A DNA stretch of 64,000 bases, taken from Ampelocalamus luodianensis. Taxonomy: Eukaryota; Streptophyta; Magnoliopsida; Poales; Poaceae. A program made the translations under genes and the position numbers. The notes under the pieces are model-generated. The model did no database searches and had not been told where the DNA came from. It was given only the letters and a program-made list of their open reading frames with translations. Positions within the stretch are counted from its first letter, which is position 1; each line of letters begins with the position of its first letter. This document shows, in pieces, positions 35,695 to 48,500 of the stretch. Location of the stretch: the NCBI GenBank assembly GCA_036346255.1, contig CM070636.1:28155539-28219538 (forward strand), read 5' to 3'.

Positions 35695-36670
35695 ATGTCA
35701 TCCTTGGTTACCATCGTTTCATCAAGATCTTCTTCATCATCTTCGATCCCGGTCGGTGTCCTTTCTTCGTCGATCAATCAAGCAATCAACATCAAGCTTG
35801 GCTATGACAATTACCTCCTATGGAAGGTGAAGTTTCTTCCATACCTAAGGAGCAATCAGCTGCTTAGCTACGTAGATGGATCATCACCATGTCCTCCGAT
35901 GATGATTACACAAATGCTGGAGTCAAAAGCAGCAACATAAGTTACGAATTCAACCTATTTAACCTGGTTTCATCAGGATCAGGTGGTTCTCAACGGAAAC
36001 TTCTCCTCGCTAACTGAAGATATTCTCGCAGATGTCATGTTCATGACGACATCGTGGCAAGCCTAAACCGCATTGGAGAACATGTTTGCATCAATAACAA
36101 GAGCATGTGTTGTTCATATTCAAATGCAGCTTGTCAACTTGAAGAAAAGAGATCTAATGGCAATCGACTACTTCAAGCAGATGAAGAATTTAGCAGACAC
36201 ACTCTATGCTATTGGTATGTCGCTTCGCGAGGATGAAATCATTTCCTATGTCCTTGCAGGTCTTAGTCAGGACTACGACTCTCTAGTTACTTCTCTGACC
36301 ACCAAATCAGATGGGCTAACTCTAGATGAAGTTTATTCTCATCTAATGAGTTTTGAGCTTTGTATAGAACAAAATAATGTTGAGTTGCTGATTGGAGGAT
36401 CAAGAAGCTTGTCCAATTTTTCAGCACGTAATCAAGGTAGAGGAAATCAAGGTGGCTATCATGGAGGACGTGGCCGTGGTCGTGGTTGTTGTAATCAAAA
36501 CCAAGGAGTCAACAATAACAACTTTGGTCATGGTGGCCGTGGTCCACGACCAACCTATCAACTCTACGGGAAGATTGGACACATCGTCATAAAATGCTAT
36601 CATCGGTTTGATCATACTTTTCAAAACGATGAAAGGCACTCAGCACAGATTGCAGACATGACATCGTCAT
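35695..36670 (+). pseudogene. Copia gag, copy 2
   Basis: Same protein as at 27195, with in-frame TAA at 35938 and 36064. Here the Gly/Arg-rich stretch (GGRGRGRGCCNQNQG) stays in frame and leads into a degenerate zinc knuckle, YQLYGKIGHIVIKCYH, in which two cysteines of CCHC are replaced by Tyr and Tyr/Gly context. The frame then runs into the inserted LTR at 36671. Confidence 0.85.
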
Positions 36671-37194
36671 TGTCACGACCCGTCCAAGGGTCACCGAGAG
36701 GACCTCCTAGAACTCCCTGAAAGTCCACTAGGACATCCTAGGAGGTCCAAAGAGATCACTCAAGAGGATCTCTAGGACCACCCAGGAGGTCCAGCAGGAC
36801 CACCTAGAGGTCCTGAGACTCGACTTGAGGAGGTCTTGAGATCCAGGACCTCCCCCAAATGCCACAACCAGACTAGGGGGAGGTCGTGAGACTTGGAGAA
36901 GCCCTACATCTCCTGTACATGTACCGAACTAGTCCCAAGGATCAACAACTAGTTCACACAGCCACACAAGTGATAATCATACATCAACAGGAACCTAATT
37001 AACAACAAATAGTTGATTACAAAGTTGGCTTACAAGCCGACAAAAGACAACTTTACACAGTAGAAAACAAAAAGGACAAGTCCATCCAATACACCACAGG
37101 CAATTGGTTGGAAGGCATGACCTAGTCGTCTAGGACCTCTTGGTCCTCAGCAAAGACCTCTTTACCTACTCAAAAGATTATTTCAAGTAAGAGT

Positions 37195-37213
37195 GAGCAC
37201 AACAACCGTGCTC
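37195..37213 (-). repeat. LTR hairpin, GAGCAC/GTGCTC
   Basis: Copy-2 counterpart of 28693-28711. Confidence 0.75.
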
Positions 37214-37557
37214 GCAAGTCATACCCATCACATAATGAATGACATGCATACAAGAATATCACAATGGCGAGCTTATAGGTTAGTTTGCATAAAGCCAAAT
37301 TTCTTTCAAATATAAGTAAATAAGTTCTAAAGCGATTACACTATACATAAAATTTATTTTCTAACACAGGTTTTGATTGATTGATAACAAGATCCAGGGC
37401 GTATGATAACCTCTTAACACCAGGCTAACCGCCAAGGGCTCACCGCCCAGAACACAATGGATAGAAATCCAAAGCCAGATTTCAAAACCATTTAAAAACC
37501 AAAATCAAAGACTAACTTAGAGAGGCTTTGCTAGAATATCCATGACCTTGAACACAG

Positions 37558-37569
37558 CTATTCGAATAG
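37558..37569. repeat. LTR palindrome CTATTCGAATAG
   Basis: Copy-2 counterpart of 29058-29069. Confidence 0.85.
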
Positions 37570-39574
37570 ATTTTTACTCTACAAGTACAGCTTTACCCAC
37601 AAGGGATAACCAAATTTCACTGTCCGCTCACATACTTCCAAAGGTGTGCGACTAACAGGTTATCACAAGGCCTTTACAGTGCTCTTTCTCACCACAGTCC
37701 CTCTCGCTAAGGTTTCACCCTCTTTGGCTATCCACTCGTAGGGTTCAGGCCCCCTCTTGTGCTAGGTGGAAATGTAAGAAAGTAGGTCATGAAAGACAAC
37801 CCACACATCCAAAACGGACAACTATGGTGAGATATTGTAAATTATTTGGCCAGGTTCTGCCCATTCAAGACTTGTAGTTGTACGAAGGGGCTTAGCAAAG
37901 TAACGCTCAAAGACCGGTCCTTAACTGACCTGGGTGACATCCTCAACCCTAGGGCGTTGGCTCACCGACCCCCGTGCACCCACCATGAATCCAACCAAGA
38001 TCGCCTACGTGCAAAACATTTTCCAACCTTTTCATTTGAAGAACAAGTTTCCATGACAACCCGATTGCCATGGTCAAAACATTTGAGGTAAAACATTGGT
38101 CTTTGGCAAAAATTTCCCAAATCAAGGTTTTGGTCTAAGCTTAACTAAGCATCTCTTTTAAGAGGTCCCGGTCATACTAATGTACTAACTGGGTTTTACT
38201 AAGGAGACATCAAGTCCAGTGTAACATCAATATTGGCCATACAAAGGAGTTAGGTTTAACTAAGAGTGTAAACACCGACATTGAAATACTAAGTGAAATA
38301 TGCATGCGATACTTAGCTTGAAACAAAAGTACATAGGTTGAAATAATGGGTGTAAATGATCAAGGTATGACTCGCTTTCTCGAAGGCTTGAGGATCTTCC
38401 TCCTCAAAGAACTCTGCTCCTCAGCGTCCACGCGCATCTACACGAAAGACAAAACCAACTCGAAACAAGCTCAAGCAAAATCAAAAGAACCTCAAAGAAA
38501 GCACCATGGAAACCAACAAAGGAGCTCAAGGCTTGGAGGAGGTCCAAAGAGAGCTGGTCGAAGGAGGTCCAGAGCTTTGGATGAGGGTCCAGGCTGGTGA
38601 AGAAAGAGCAAGAGGGTAGAACCGAGGAAGAAGGCAAAGATAGAGTGTTGTCCACCTATAAGGCCTAGGGCCGAGGAATTCAAGGGCACACGTGTTCAAG
38701 GATTGGTGGAGAGAGGACGGGAGCAGTAAAGGAGGGGACAAGAGGGTAATAGAGGTACAACAAAGGTGACAACATTAAATGTGTCGAGCGACATTTAATG
38801 TTCAAAGACTTTCACAAAGCATGCGAGAAGGAGAAAGTGGGCGAGTGGTGCTGAGATAAAGAGGTTGGTCAAAGTAACAGAGAAGGTCGTGACCTAAGGA
38901 GAGGTCCAACCAAGGGGTGGTCATAGAAGGAGGTCCCGTGAGAGCCAAGGAGGTCTCGAACCACAGGGTGGTCTTTGAAAAAGACTGCAGGTCATGGCCA
39001 CAAGGGGTGGTCATGACAAAGAGGTGATCTTTGCAGAAAGACCACAAAGTTATGAGGAGGAGGGGCACACATAGGATCTGGACCTAAGGGAGGTCCAGAC
39101 GTTCAAGATATCATAGGAGAAGGTTCTGACGGCCAAGATCTCACAAAAGGAGGTCCTGACGGTCAAGATCTCATAAGGGGAGGTTCGAAACGCAAATCTA
39201 AGCTTAGAACTGAATCGAGAATGGTCGTGACTTACAAGGAGGTGCAGGCAAAGAGGAGGTCCACACAAAGGAGATCTAGACCTGAGGAGGTCTAAACCAA
39301 AAAGAGAACACAAAGGAGGTCTGGACCATAAGGAGAACAAGGGGGAGGTCTAGACAAAAGAGAACAAGGCAAGCACAGGAGGAGGGAAGAACACCAGAGC
39401 TCCAACACTCCTACAAACCCGACAAAACCACAGAGTTTTTAGTTGAAGTTGGAGTTAGTCACTTGAAAGTCATTTCAAAATCTTAGTTTAAGCTTTTAGA
39501 CTTCGAGGAAACCAAATGGTTTGTTTTATTTTGAAATTCCCAAAAAGATTCAAAAACCAGGGTGTTACAATCAT

Positions 39575-39668
39575 ATCAAGGCGATCCAAATTGGTACACT
39601 GACACTAGAGCGACAGATCACATTACTTTTGATCTTGATCGCTCTGATTCGAGAGAAGTGTCATGGAG
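39575..39668 (+). pseudogene. Copia protease fragment, copy 2
   Basis: Again WYTDTRATDHIT, so the DTR change was present before the duplication and is not a sequencing slip. Confidence 0.85.
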
Positions 39669-42155
39669 TGTAACATCCCAAATTTGGAGTCCATTTGAAG
39701 CATTTAAAAATAAAAATAACTATTTGATTTTTCTTGGTTAAGTTCTAGCTTAATTTGAATTTTTAGAAATCAAAACAATTTAATGTGATTAATTTAAACT
39801 TCTTTTAAATTAAAAGTTGCTTTATCTCGCTTCCTTGAGTTTGAGTATTTTTAGGAATTTTTGTAGTTTATTTGCTATTTCTTTGAGCTCTGCTTCACTT
39901 GATCCATTTTCTAAATTTGGAAACTCCTTTATTTTCAAATTTTCTCTTGAACTCATTCTTCCTAGCCCAATTATTTTTCCACCCATGCTGCCCTATTTTC
40001 CTCTACCTGCTGGCCCGCTCCTTCTCCTTTCTATGTGAACCAACCCGTGCTAGCCTCCTCCCTTCCTTTCCTTTCTCTGTCATTGGAACCACAATGTGAG
40101 CCCATCTCCTTATTCCTCATAGCTTCATCCTCGTGTCCGAGCTGGTCATGTAGTGCCACCATGCTTGTTTCCAATCCTCCTTCCCGAGCCAACAAAAGTA
40201 TGCCTCCCCTCATCATATTGCTCGCTCGACCTCCTCCCAAAAAGTCCCAAGTCGATTTCACTAGAATCGACCTCCTCTCGCCACAATTAGTCGGAAGCCG
40301 TTGTCACCATGAGCTCCTCTCCACCGTGTTTTCACTGCCGCCCGACATCCTTCACCTATGTTGTATTCACCTTTGAGTCATGTTGCCACGTTTTGCCGGT
40401 GCTTCCACTATCTTCACCCAGCGCCACCGAGCCGCCGCGCCCACCCCAAAGCCGACCTCATTGCCACCACGCCTCATTGCCACCACTCGCTCTCCTCACG
40501 GTGAGTATCCTCACCTTTCCAAGTGTGTCATGTCGCATTCGAACCTTCCTTTTCCAATCGCACCTTTCTCTGGTTCTCCTCGTCCATCGTGCCACCTGCT
40601 GCCGGCCTCCATCTCGCCACCTCTTCGAGGTGTCCTCTACATTTCTTGTGCCATCGCTGTCTCCATGCTCCTCTTGTTTCTCTCCGGGTGCTATTGCTCC
40701 ACCGGCCGCCACAGCACTGAGCCGCCCCTCGCCATTATCGCCGATTTGCCGACTCACTCACCGCACCGTCACCTCCCTTAGCATCGCTGAGCCTCCAGCA
40801 ACCCATTTTTCTGGTAGGCCAGAGCTCCCTCGCCATCGTCCATTGTCACCGTCGTGCGCCAGAACCACTAGAGCTGCTCCCCTATTCTCCTTCTCTGTGC
40901 TAGCTCCTTTCTCTCTCTTACGAGTGGGACCACTTGTCAATGTCTTCCTCTCTCTATCTTTTTCTTTCACTTACACCTTGACCCCACATGTCACCCACTC
41001 AAGTTGTGAACTCGGTCCACAATAGTCTAGAGTCAGCCCGTGGACTTGGTCCATAGACCATGGCCCACTTGTCATCCTCTAGCTTTCTTCGATTTTTATT
41101 TTAATTTAGAAATTCAGAAAATCAATAGGAGCCCACCTATCAGCCTTTTAGGATTTTCTTTAATTTAATCTGAAGGAATATTCTTGAGAATATTCTTTCT
41201 TCTCTCTCGTTTTGTCCTTTCCTTTCCGGCAAATCTTCCGAGAGTCCATTCTCCTCCATCCGAACCCAGATTCAACTTTTTCAAATTCCTAAATTCTTCT
41301 AAAATTGAGCTCTTTCTTTTATAGTTGGTTTTGATATTTTTTTGATTTTATTTGAATTTATTTTGGATTTATTTGTGCTTCGCCTGTTATTTTCTCTCTT
41401 GTTTAGACTATCTGTTTCAAGGAGCAGGAGCAAAAGCAAGTTTCAAATATCCAAGTGTGGTAACTGAGCAAAGCCAAAGCTAAGGCAAGTCGTAGTCCTT
41501 TGATCATATTAAACCTATGACTTTAAAATTATATTATTTTATATAAAATTGCATATTATCATTATATCAATCGCTTTTGGGAATAGTTAATCACCTATTT
41601 GTCATTATGCCTCCATTGAACATTTGAATATCATGAATCACTTATCACCTTAGGATGGTCATTATCTTAGTTGGACATAATTGTATCACCAACATGAGTT
41701 TCAGAGAGATGCTTAGTCATACTTAGTTGCGATGGGCTCATGATCACATATTCAAAAATGTTAAATTTGGCTTAATGAGATATGGAATTGTTACGTGTAG
41801 ACACTGTTGTTAAATTTGTGTGCTATGATAGGGTATGTCATTGGACTTAGTTGAGCAAAATGATTTCCGCTCAGGCAGCAATCGTGAAGTAAAGGGGTGC
41901 GGGTAGCACATTGTGGGTTGTGGTAGACTTGCGTGAGTAACTTGTCAATAATTTAATCTTATGCGCCATTGAACTGGCCTTATCGTATAATCACATGTTC
42001 GATGAGATGGACCTGACTAACTAATTAGCAATGTCTCAATTTCGATTATGTATTGGAAGCGCGAGTTGCAGGATAGACGTATACTCACATGTCGCAAGAG
42101 GGGGCCCTGTCTGGTCGGAAAGACATTCAGTGTTGAAACCTTAGCAAGCAGAATT
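39669..42155 (+). mobile_element. Gypsy LTR, right end unresolved, copy 2
   Basis: Counterpart of the LTR starting at 31173. The end coordinate is approximate. Long plus-strand frames at 40309-41025 are the same pyrimidine-rich LTR text that is broken differently in copy 1, so they are not genes. Confidence 0.6.
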
Positions 42156-42191
42156 GGGTTAAGAAGGAGCTTTGTGGTCAGATTGAGAGGC

Positions 42192-42446
42192 TATTAGAAA
42201 TACAGATTGAGATGTATATCCGTGATTGAGCTTGTCTTGATATTGTTGTTTACAAGGAGAAGTTTATTGTTCCCCTATCCACACGCATACAAGAATATAA
42301 AATCTATAGCTATTCAAACTCTCCTATAATTCTATTGAGTTTGATTTGATCCCGACTCTATTTGTAATCTATAAGAGTACTATATATAGTCAAGACCATG
42401 ACCTTGCTTGGGTACAGTGAAATCACAAATCAATCTTGATTTTACA
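42192..42446 (+). mobile_element. Copia 3' LTR, copy 2
   Basis: TATTAGAAATACAG start and ATTTTACA end. Confidence 0.85.
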
Positions 42447-42603
42447 TATGATCTAACAAGACTAATTGCTCGAGTTCGATGCGATGGTGTTGATGCTAGA
42501 GGTTTATAATCGAGGTCAGGAAATGCCCAGTGCATGATGTCCCAAGTAGATGCTAGAGGTTTAGGTTCGAATTCAGGATAAGCCAAGCGTGCGATGTCCA
42601 AGC
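42447..42603 (+). other. Host sequence between copia and CACTA, copy 2
   Basis: Matches 33984-34142 and 11051-11209. It ends in AGC, the CACTA target duplication. Confidence 0.75.
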
Positions 42604-43185
42604 CACTACTGGAGAATCGATCTTTCCTGACGGGGTTTTGTTTGCCTAGCGTAGCTGACAATGTGGGCGCAGACCAAGCTAATAATGGAACTTCCTAAGA
42701 AACATGCCTCTAGTGCAATCAGACTTGCAACCACAACTTGACTCTCTTTTGGCTTTGTGGATTTTGGACTTATATTTTGGTCTTTTAATATCAACTTGGT
42801 AGATGAAAGACTTGTCTCTTGGCTCAACATGAGGCCTATTGTGCAACCTAGCTTATACTGTGAACCTATTTACTATGCATGCAAACTTATCAACACCTGG
42901 ATGCTTTATAATTTGAAGCACCTTCGGTGCTTGTTAATTTGGTACTAGTACTAGTTGATTGTAATGATAAAATTTGGTTCGATGGAAGAATGGTTTGTAT
43001 TGAATTGTGAATGTGTTATGTGCCTGGTTGATTTATATTTGATTGTGTGAGATTGGTTATGTCTCATCAAATTCTAGATTGCTTATGATTTAAAAATTGT
43101 TGTGCAGCCATTTATATTTTTCTTGACAGCTTTACATTTCTCGAACAACTGCAACTAGTGGCTATGCCAACCAACGATGGGATCA

Positions 43186-43190
43186 ACCTT
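43186..43190 (+). repeat. LARD2 target-site duplication, left
   Basis: ACCTT. The right side reads CCTTT directly after the LTR, so CCTT is shared and one A may be missing. Confidence 0.65.
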
Positions 43191-44825
43191 TGTAATACCC
43201 CAAAAATTAAATCGGAGAGAATAATTAAATCAGAGAGAATAATTAAAATCGGGAATATTTCTTTTAGCAAAGCGATTGAACAGAGAAAGAGGGGTTTTAA
43301 TGTAATACTCAAATTTATTCTACGCAAAAGAAAGCGCTCAAAAGAGAAATTAGACATAAAAAGGGGTTTCTGCAGTTTCAAAACCTCGGGCCTTGGGCCT
43401 TGGCCCAGAGGCCCATGAGGGTCGCCACCAATAAAAGGAAGGGTAAAACCCTAGATGCACTGTAGCTACAGTCGCCGCACCGTAGCACGGCTACTGTAGC
43501 ACACCTCTCCTCCATGGTGGTGCCCTCCATTGGTGCCTCCCTTCCTCGCCGTCGCTGCTCCGCCGCCGATCAAGTGAAGAAAGGAGAGGAGATCAACTTC
43601 GTGGGAGAGTTCATCATCTTTCTGCGATTCTACAAGGGTAACGTCGCGTGTTCTTCGTTGTTTGATGCGTAATAGTTGCGGTTGATGTCGTTTGGTAGAT
43701 TGATTTGCGTCGGTTTAATAGATCGCGTTCTGCCTAGATTATTGCGCGATCAGTTACGAGTGTTTAGAAGCCGAATTAGGAGTTGTGGTCTCCTAGAGTT
43801 ATGTAGATAATGTTCTTAGCTTTCAGTGGCCGCCAAGAACGGCAAAATCCGATTAACGGTTAGAAAGTTATGAATTGTTTAGTGCTGCTGTCTGGTTAAT
43901 CTGTCAACATTCTGACAGTCTGTAGAAAACTGAGTTAATCTATTATTTAAAGACGAAATCAGAGGATCTCAGTATAACGAAAAATGTAGGTAATTTCTAT
44001 ACCTTTTCACAGAAATAAAGAACGCAAGATTTGGACCTTCGTAGCAAAAGTTATGGTGGTTTTAGTGTACTCTCCAGAGAAACCGACGTGAAAATTGTTG
44101 TTCTGTAGGTTGGCTTGGTAGAGGCAATAGTTGGCATAATCAAAAGGGCCCCCAACTAAGTTTATTTAGGTAATTTAATTACCTTTCCAGAAAGTCCAAG
44201 AACATCCTATTTGGACCCGAGCAGAAAGTTATGTATTTTAGAAGTTGACTGTCCGCAGTGAACACCAAAAGCGATCGCTAGAAATTGGAAGATTGGAAAA
44301 TGCTTGGAAGTTTAGAGAGTTCAATTGTGTTGTTATTTATGCTTTGGTCCAGTATGTTGGTCTTAGATTGGGTTATCTCTATGTTCGGTGGGAGCAAGAT
44401 CCTGTGGGCAGCGCCACTTCGCGCCCACCGTTCTCGCACGGTTGAGGCAAGTATCCGTGTTATTGTATTATTATGCTTGTATATCAGATTGTTTGTGTTT
44501 GGGTCATAATAGCCATGAATGGATGATATTGTGATGAGTACCAAATTATCTTGGTGGTTGCAAGTACTGCTTGATAGAGTAATTATGAATTGTTTGACAG
44601 TGAGTGTTATGTTTTGATACATATCAGCTATGCTTAGTTGATAGTGTGATATGTTGATTAAAGATGGTAAATGCTTATGATATGAATGATAGAAGTATGA
44701 ATGAGTTAAATTCATAAGTGATATTGCTGAGGAGGTATGATTATGATGATTCATGATGTGTGCATATGCATCATGTTGACAAAATAAAGACTTGGTCACG
44801 TGGTGACCAAGCATTTGTTGAGATC

Positions 44826-44930
44826 CCGTCATGTATATGACGGCTTGAGGTCCCCACACTTGTGGAGTGTGGGCTTGAGGTCCCTTTACTTGCGGAGTAT
44901 TGGGCAATTGGTCCCTGTGCTTGCGAGCAC
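44826..44930 (+). repeat. Cluster of three hairpins in LARD2 LTR
   Basis: Stems are CCGTCA/TGACGG (44826-44843), CCCACACT/AGTGTGGG (44853-44873) and GTGCT/AGCAC (44917-44930). The first two are each followed by GGCTTGAGGTCC. The 3' LTR has the same layout at about 51429-51535 with small changes. Confidence 0.7.
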
Positions 44931-45111
44931 GTGCATGGTATGCTGGCGACGGTCGATATCTCGTGACACGTGAAATGCGACAAAGAGTGAAAGAGAAAAG
45001 TTGCATTGCATATTCGCATACATACCTCATGAGATATGTTTTTGTGTAAAGCTTTGGAATGGAAAGTTGATGATGTAAATGTGAGATTAATGTTTCATTA
45101 TTGGTACTTGC

Positions 45112-45127
45112 TGAGTCTTTGGACTCA
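45112..45127 (+). repeat. LTR hairpin, TGAGTC/GACTCA
   Basis: Six-bp stem with loop TTTG, followed by CCCTTGCTTTTG. It is about 430 bp before the LTR end. Confidence 0.8.
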
Positions 45128-45560
45128 CCCTTGCTTTTGTTGTGTTTTTAGGTACCACTTGCAAGAATGGCATGCATGGGAGGGAGTAGACTTGTGTTGG
45201 ACACACACACTACTCTCCACCTTAAAAGTTGATAAATTTTTAGTTCATACTTTAATAAAGGAGCAACCTGCTTAGAGATTGTTTATGATTATGCTTCATG
45301 CATTGGATTAAGTGTAATAATGATAGGTAGTGTCTTTTGGATATCTCTGGATATGCTAGTTGCTTTCATGTTTTGAATGCCTATTGATTATGCTGAATGT
45401 TGGATTAATTATATACGTTTTATTCAAATATTGGAACCTCCTGGTAGTTAATAATACAGGGGAGGTTCTTCCAAAAATTTGGTAGGATGTTTTGGCTTAG
45501 AATTGTTTAATGTTAGTTTGGTAGCATTCTAGGCTCAATGCTGAGCTGGGGTGTTACAGT

Positions 45561-45572
45561 TGGTATCAGAGC
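45561..45572 (+). other. LARD2 primer-binding site
   Basis: TGGTATCAGAGC, intact, two bases after the LTR. Confidence 0.9.
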
Positions 45573-48500
45573 GGGCTTTAGGTCCGTGGTTAATAGAAAA
45601 ATAAATAAATATTAAATTGACACACTGTGCACAGTAGGTGGGGTTGGGAATTACATTGCTTCCGCATTATCTGTTGCTATGTTTCATTTGTTGAGCAATT
45701 GTTGAATTGCCTCTGTGCTATCTTTCTTGTTGTTAATCTATGAAATGATATGTTATGATATTCTATAACTATGAATCTATTATATGATTACCATGAGATG
45801 ATCATGTATAATCATATTTGATTATATTGTTAATGCGTGTCGTGTGAGTGGATAAGAAGTGGAGGCCGTGATTGTGGCCTTGGACTTTGTCGGTTATACC
45901 ACCGCTCGTGGTAGATGAATAGAGTAGTTACCCAATACCATAGTTGCAGGAGTTGAGCGCGAGCTACTTTAGAAAGTTGTTTTCCTTCTTGACCTCAATC
46001 TTGGCAAATTCTTGTTCGGTGGTGGATGATGATTTTCTTGGGTTCGTGGTTCATGGTAATGGTTGTGTTTCAATGGTCTCTAATGGTTCTCTCAAACAAG
46101 TATTGTTTTTCAATCGTTGAGTTGTCTTTACTACTTGTGATCGTCCTCAATTGGCATTACTGATAATTCCATGGTTGTTTCTTCTTTCTCATTGAAAAGA
46201 ATGACTCATGTATTCGTTTGAAAGTTTGGGTAATGAGAGTTTCATTGCAAGTTTGTTAACATGAGAAAACTTTGGCTCTATGTATTTCTTTTGGATTATT
46301 CGAGTGATGAAGTTTAATGCATCTCTTTTCAGTTGAAAATTGCTAAAATCCTTTTCGATGCCTTGTTATGGTTAAATCGAGATTGTAATCAAATAACTCG
46401 ATATGGTATGGATATCAAGTTGAGTCATTGGTATGGTGAATAATTAATATTAATTAGTAACCTTGGAAGTGAAATTGATTAGGATGATGTTGTCTTTTCT
46501 AGTTCTTGATGAACGGTATATATGAGTAGTGATTGAGAGATATCAAGAAGTATGGAATCTTGATGAACTAGTCTGGTCATTAAAACTGTTTAGGTTGTTA
46601 AACTTGTTGGGTTCTTTGGTTCCCATGGATTAATTTAATTGTGTGGAAAGGAAAATTAGAGGAATACAGATTTACATATTCCCTAGTATGATTAGTTATT
46701 AGAATTGTGTACAACCGGTTGAACGGATTGAATATCGGTGGATCTAGAAATTATGGGAGGAGTTCTATGTAGGATGACGTGATGAATTTGGTTGTAGTGT
46801 TGTTGAGACTCTTGATCGATAGAAGATTTCGATTTTTTTGAAGTTTTAGTGTATTTTTGTCAAATCCAATGTGAGGAGGAACAGTTGAATATGTGCTTGT
46901 TAATATCCATGTGATTTGGGAAGGAAAGTAGGTAGCAACTAGATTTCATAACGGAGCGCTTGATAACAACAAGGGTTGTCGATAATCATGTGTGTTGAAG
47001 TTTGATAATGAGCATCGCTAAAAGTTGAACTGATATGATATAATAGGTGGCTTATGCCCACATGATTGTGAAATAATTGGATGAACTTGTGTCCTTGATG
47101 AAAGGGTTTTGGTAGGAGCTTTTCAATTGGGTAGTAGACCCTTCTAAACTTAAGAAGTTGATGTAGTGATGTTGTATGATTTTGGTATACTCTCATTTTG
47201 AAGATGGGATGAAAAGGCAGTATGGAACAAATTGGTGAAACTTTGGGGGCTTTCTAATGGAATAGTTGATGATAAATATTCGTGTTCAGAGTATATTATT
47301 CTTGATGTTAGTAAGATTATCTGCAAGAGATTGTGACTTGTGTGTGGTGATGATTCTTTTAGAAATAAATAAATTTGATCGTCTTTCGTAACTTGGATTT
47401 TGTAGAAGTGTTTCGAGTTTTGCGATGGTGATCAATTGGATCGCTTGAGTTATGTGGTGATTGAGTTGCTTTGAGCAAATTGACATGTTGAAAGATTTTA
47501 TTGCTCTTAAGTTGTTTCTACGATTTGGTCTTAAGAGCTTATCTTGTTTAAGCTGGCAAAGTGATGTAGTAATCAGAAAATAACATTCCTTGTTAAAGGA
47601 ATGAGTCAAATATAAGTAATTGAGCTTTAAGTCTCGTTTCGCATCTTGCGTTTATTTGAGAGTGCTTAAACCTTATGCAGCTTGTTCCATAAGAGTTTAT
47701 CAATTTTCAAAGGGCATTACCTTCTTCTCATTTGTGGTTTGGTATTCGCCGTAGGGCTTGAGCTCTCGATCGTTGACATTCCCTTATGTTTTTAGTACTT
47801 GGCCTAAGTGACATGCTTTTCCTTGGTCTTGTGTTCACTGTGGGTGGCACATGTTTTCCTAGTTGATGAAAATTGATTCCATTCGCTCTTTCTTTTGAGG
47901 AAGAATCAACCTATTCGCTTCACCCGAGTCTTTTGAGGTGTTCAATAATTGTAGTTGTGAAACTTGGGTTGTAAGTTATTCGATGAGCATTGGAGGATGA
48001 AATAATTTCAGAATATAGTTCTTTGAGAGAAGTCTATCTCAATGGAAGATTGTCTTATGGGGTTAAACTGATTACATTGTTAAAGCTAGTAGAACCTATA
48101 GTGATTGTGATCCAAGATCTTTGTTCACTTGGTGGGACATTAGAATTACCGAGAGTATGAAAATCTTGATCAATTTTATAGAGTATCGTAATTTGGTAGT
48201 ATTGCGAGGTTGTGAATGGTTATTCTCGATGACGTGGTTTAATGAGTGGGATTACAAAGTAATCGAATTGTCATGTCAATTAATGGGATAATAGAAAATG
48301 TTGAGTAATGTCAAGAGTGATTTGGTTTTGATTGAGTAACCTTCTAAGAGTTATAATCTTTGTAAAGGTAACCGGGTCAAGAAAATATTTTCATGAGGAT
48401 ATTAATAAGTGAGTATGTGGTAATTATGGATTTTTAGGGATTTAATCTGAGGATTTCCCTATCCTTTATATGAGAAGTTAGTTGCAAGAGTCTTGGAGGT

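Larger units (their letters stand above)
36671..39569 (-). mobile_element. Solo gypsy LTR inside copia, copy 2
   Basis: Counterpart of 28169-31072, with flanks GTCAT and ATCAT. It carries the palindrome at 37558-37569. Confidence 0.85.
35405..42446 (+). mobile_element. Gutted Ty1/copia element with nested LTRs, copy 2
   Basis: TAACA (35405-35409), 5' LTR 35410-35672, primer site 35673-35684, gag, solo LTR 36671-39569, protease fragment, second LTR from 39669, and 3' LTR 42192-42446. The right target duplication reads TATGATCTAAC where copy 1 has TAACAGTCTAAC, a clear case of damage at CAG. Confidence 0.9.
35138..43598 (+). repeat. 8.5 kb tandem duplication, copy 2
   Basis: Second copy of 26626-35137. 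Past 43598 it continues into the complete LARD2, which copy 1 lacks. Confidence 0.85.
43191..45558 (+). mobile_element. LARD2 5' LTR
   Basis: TGTAATACCCC start and GGGGTGTTACA end. It holds a cluster of three hairpins at 44826-44930 separated by CTTGAGGTCC-like spacers, and the shared LTR hairpin at 45112. The antisense frame at 44278-45030 covers this structured zone and is not preserved as such in the 3' LTR. Confidence 0.9.

Noticed and set aside
44278..45030. 250-codon antisense frame
   Set aside because: It lies over the hairpin zone of the LARD2 LTR. The 3' LTR copy is shorter and altered, and the residues follow from His/Asn/Tyr-coding AT-rich antisense DNA.
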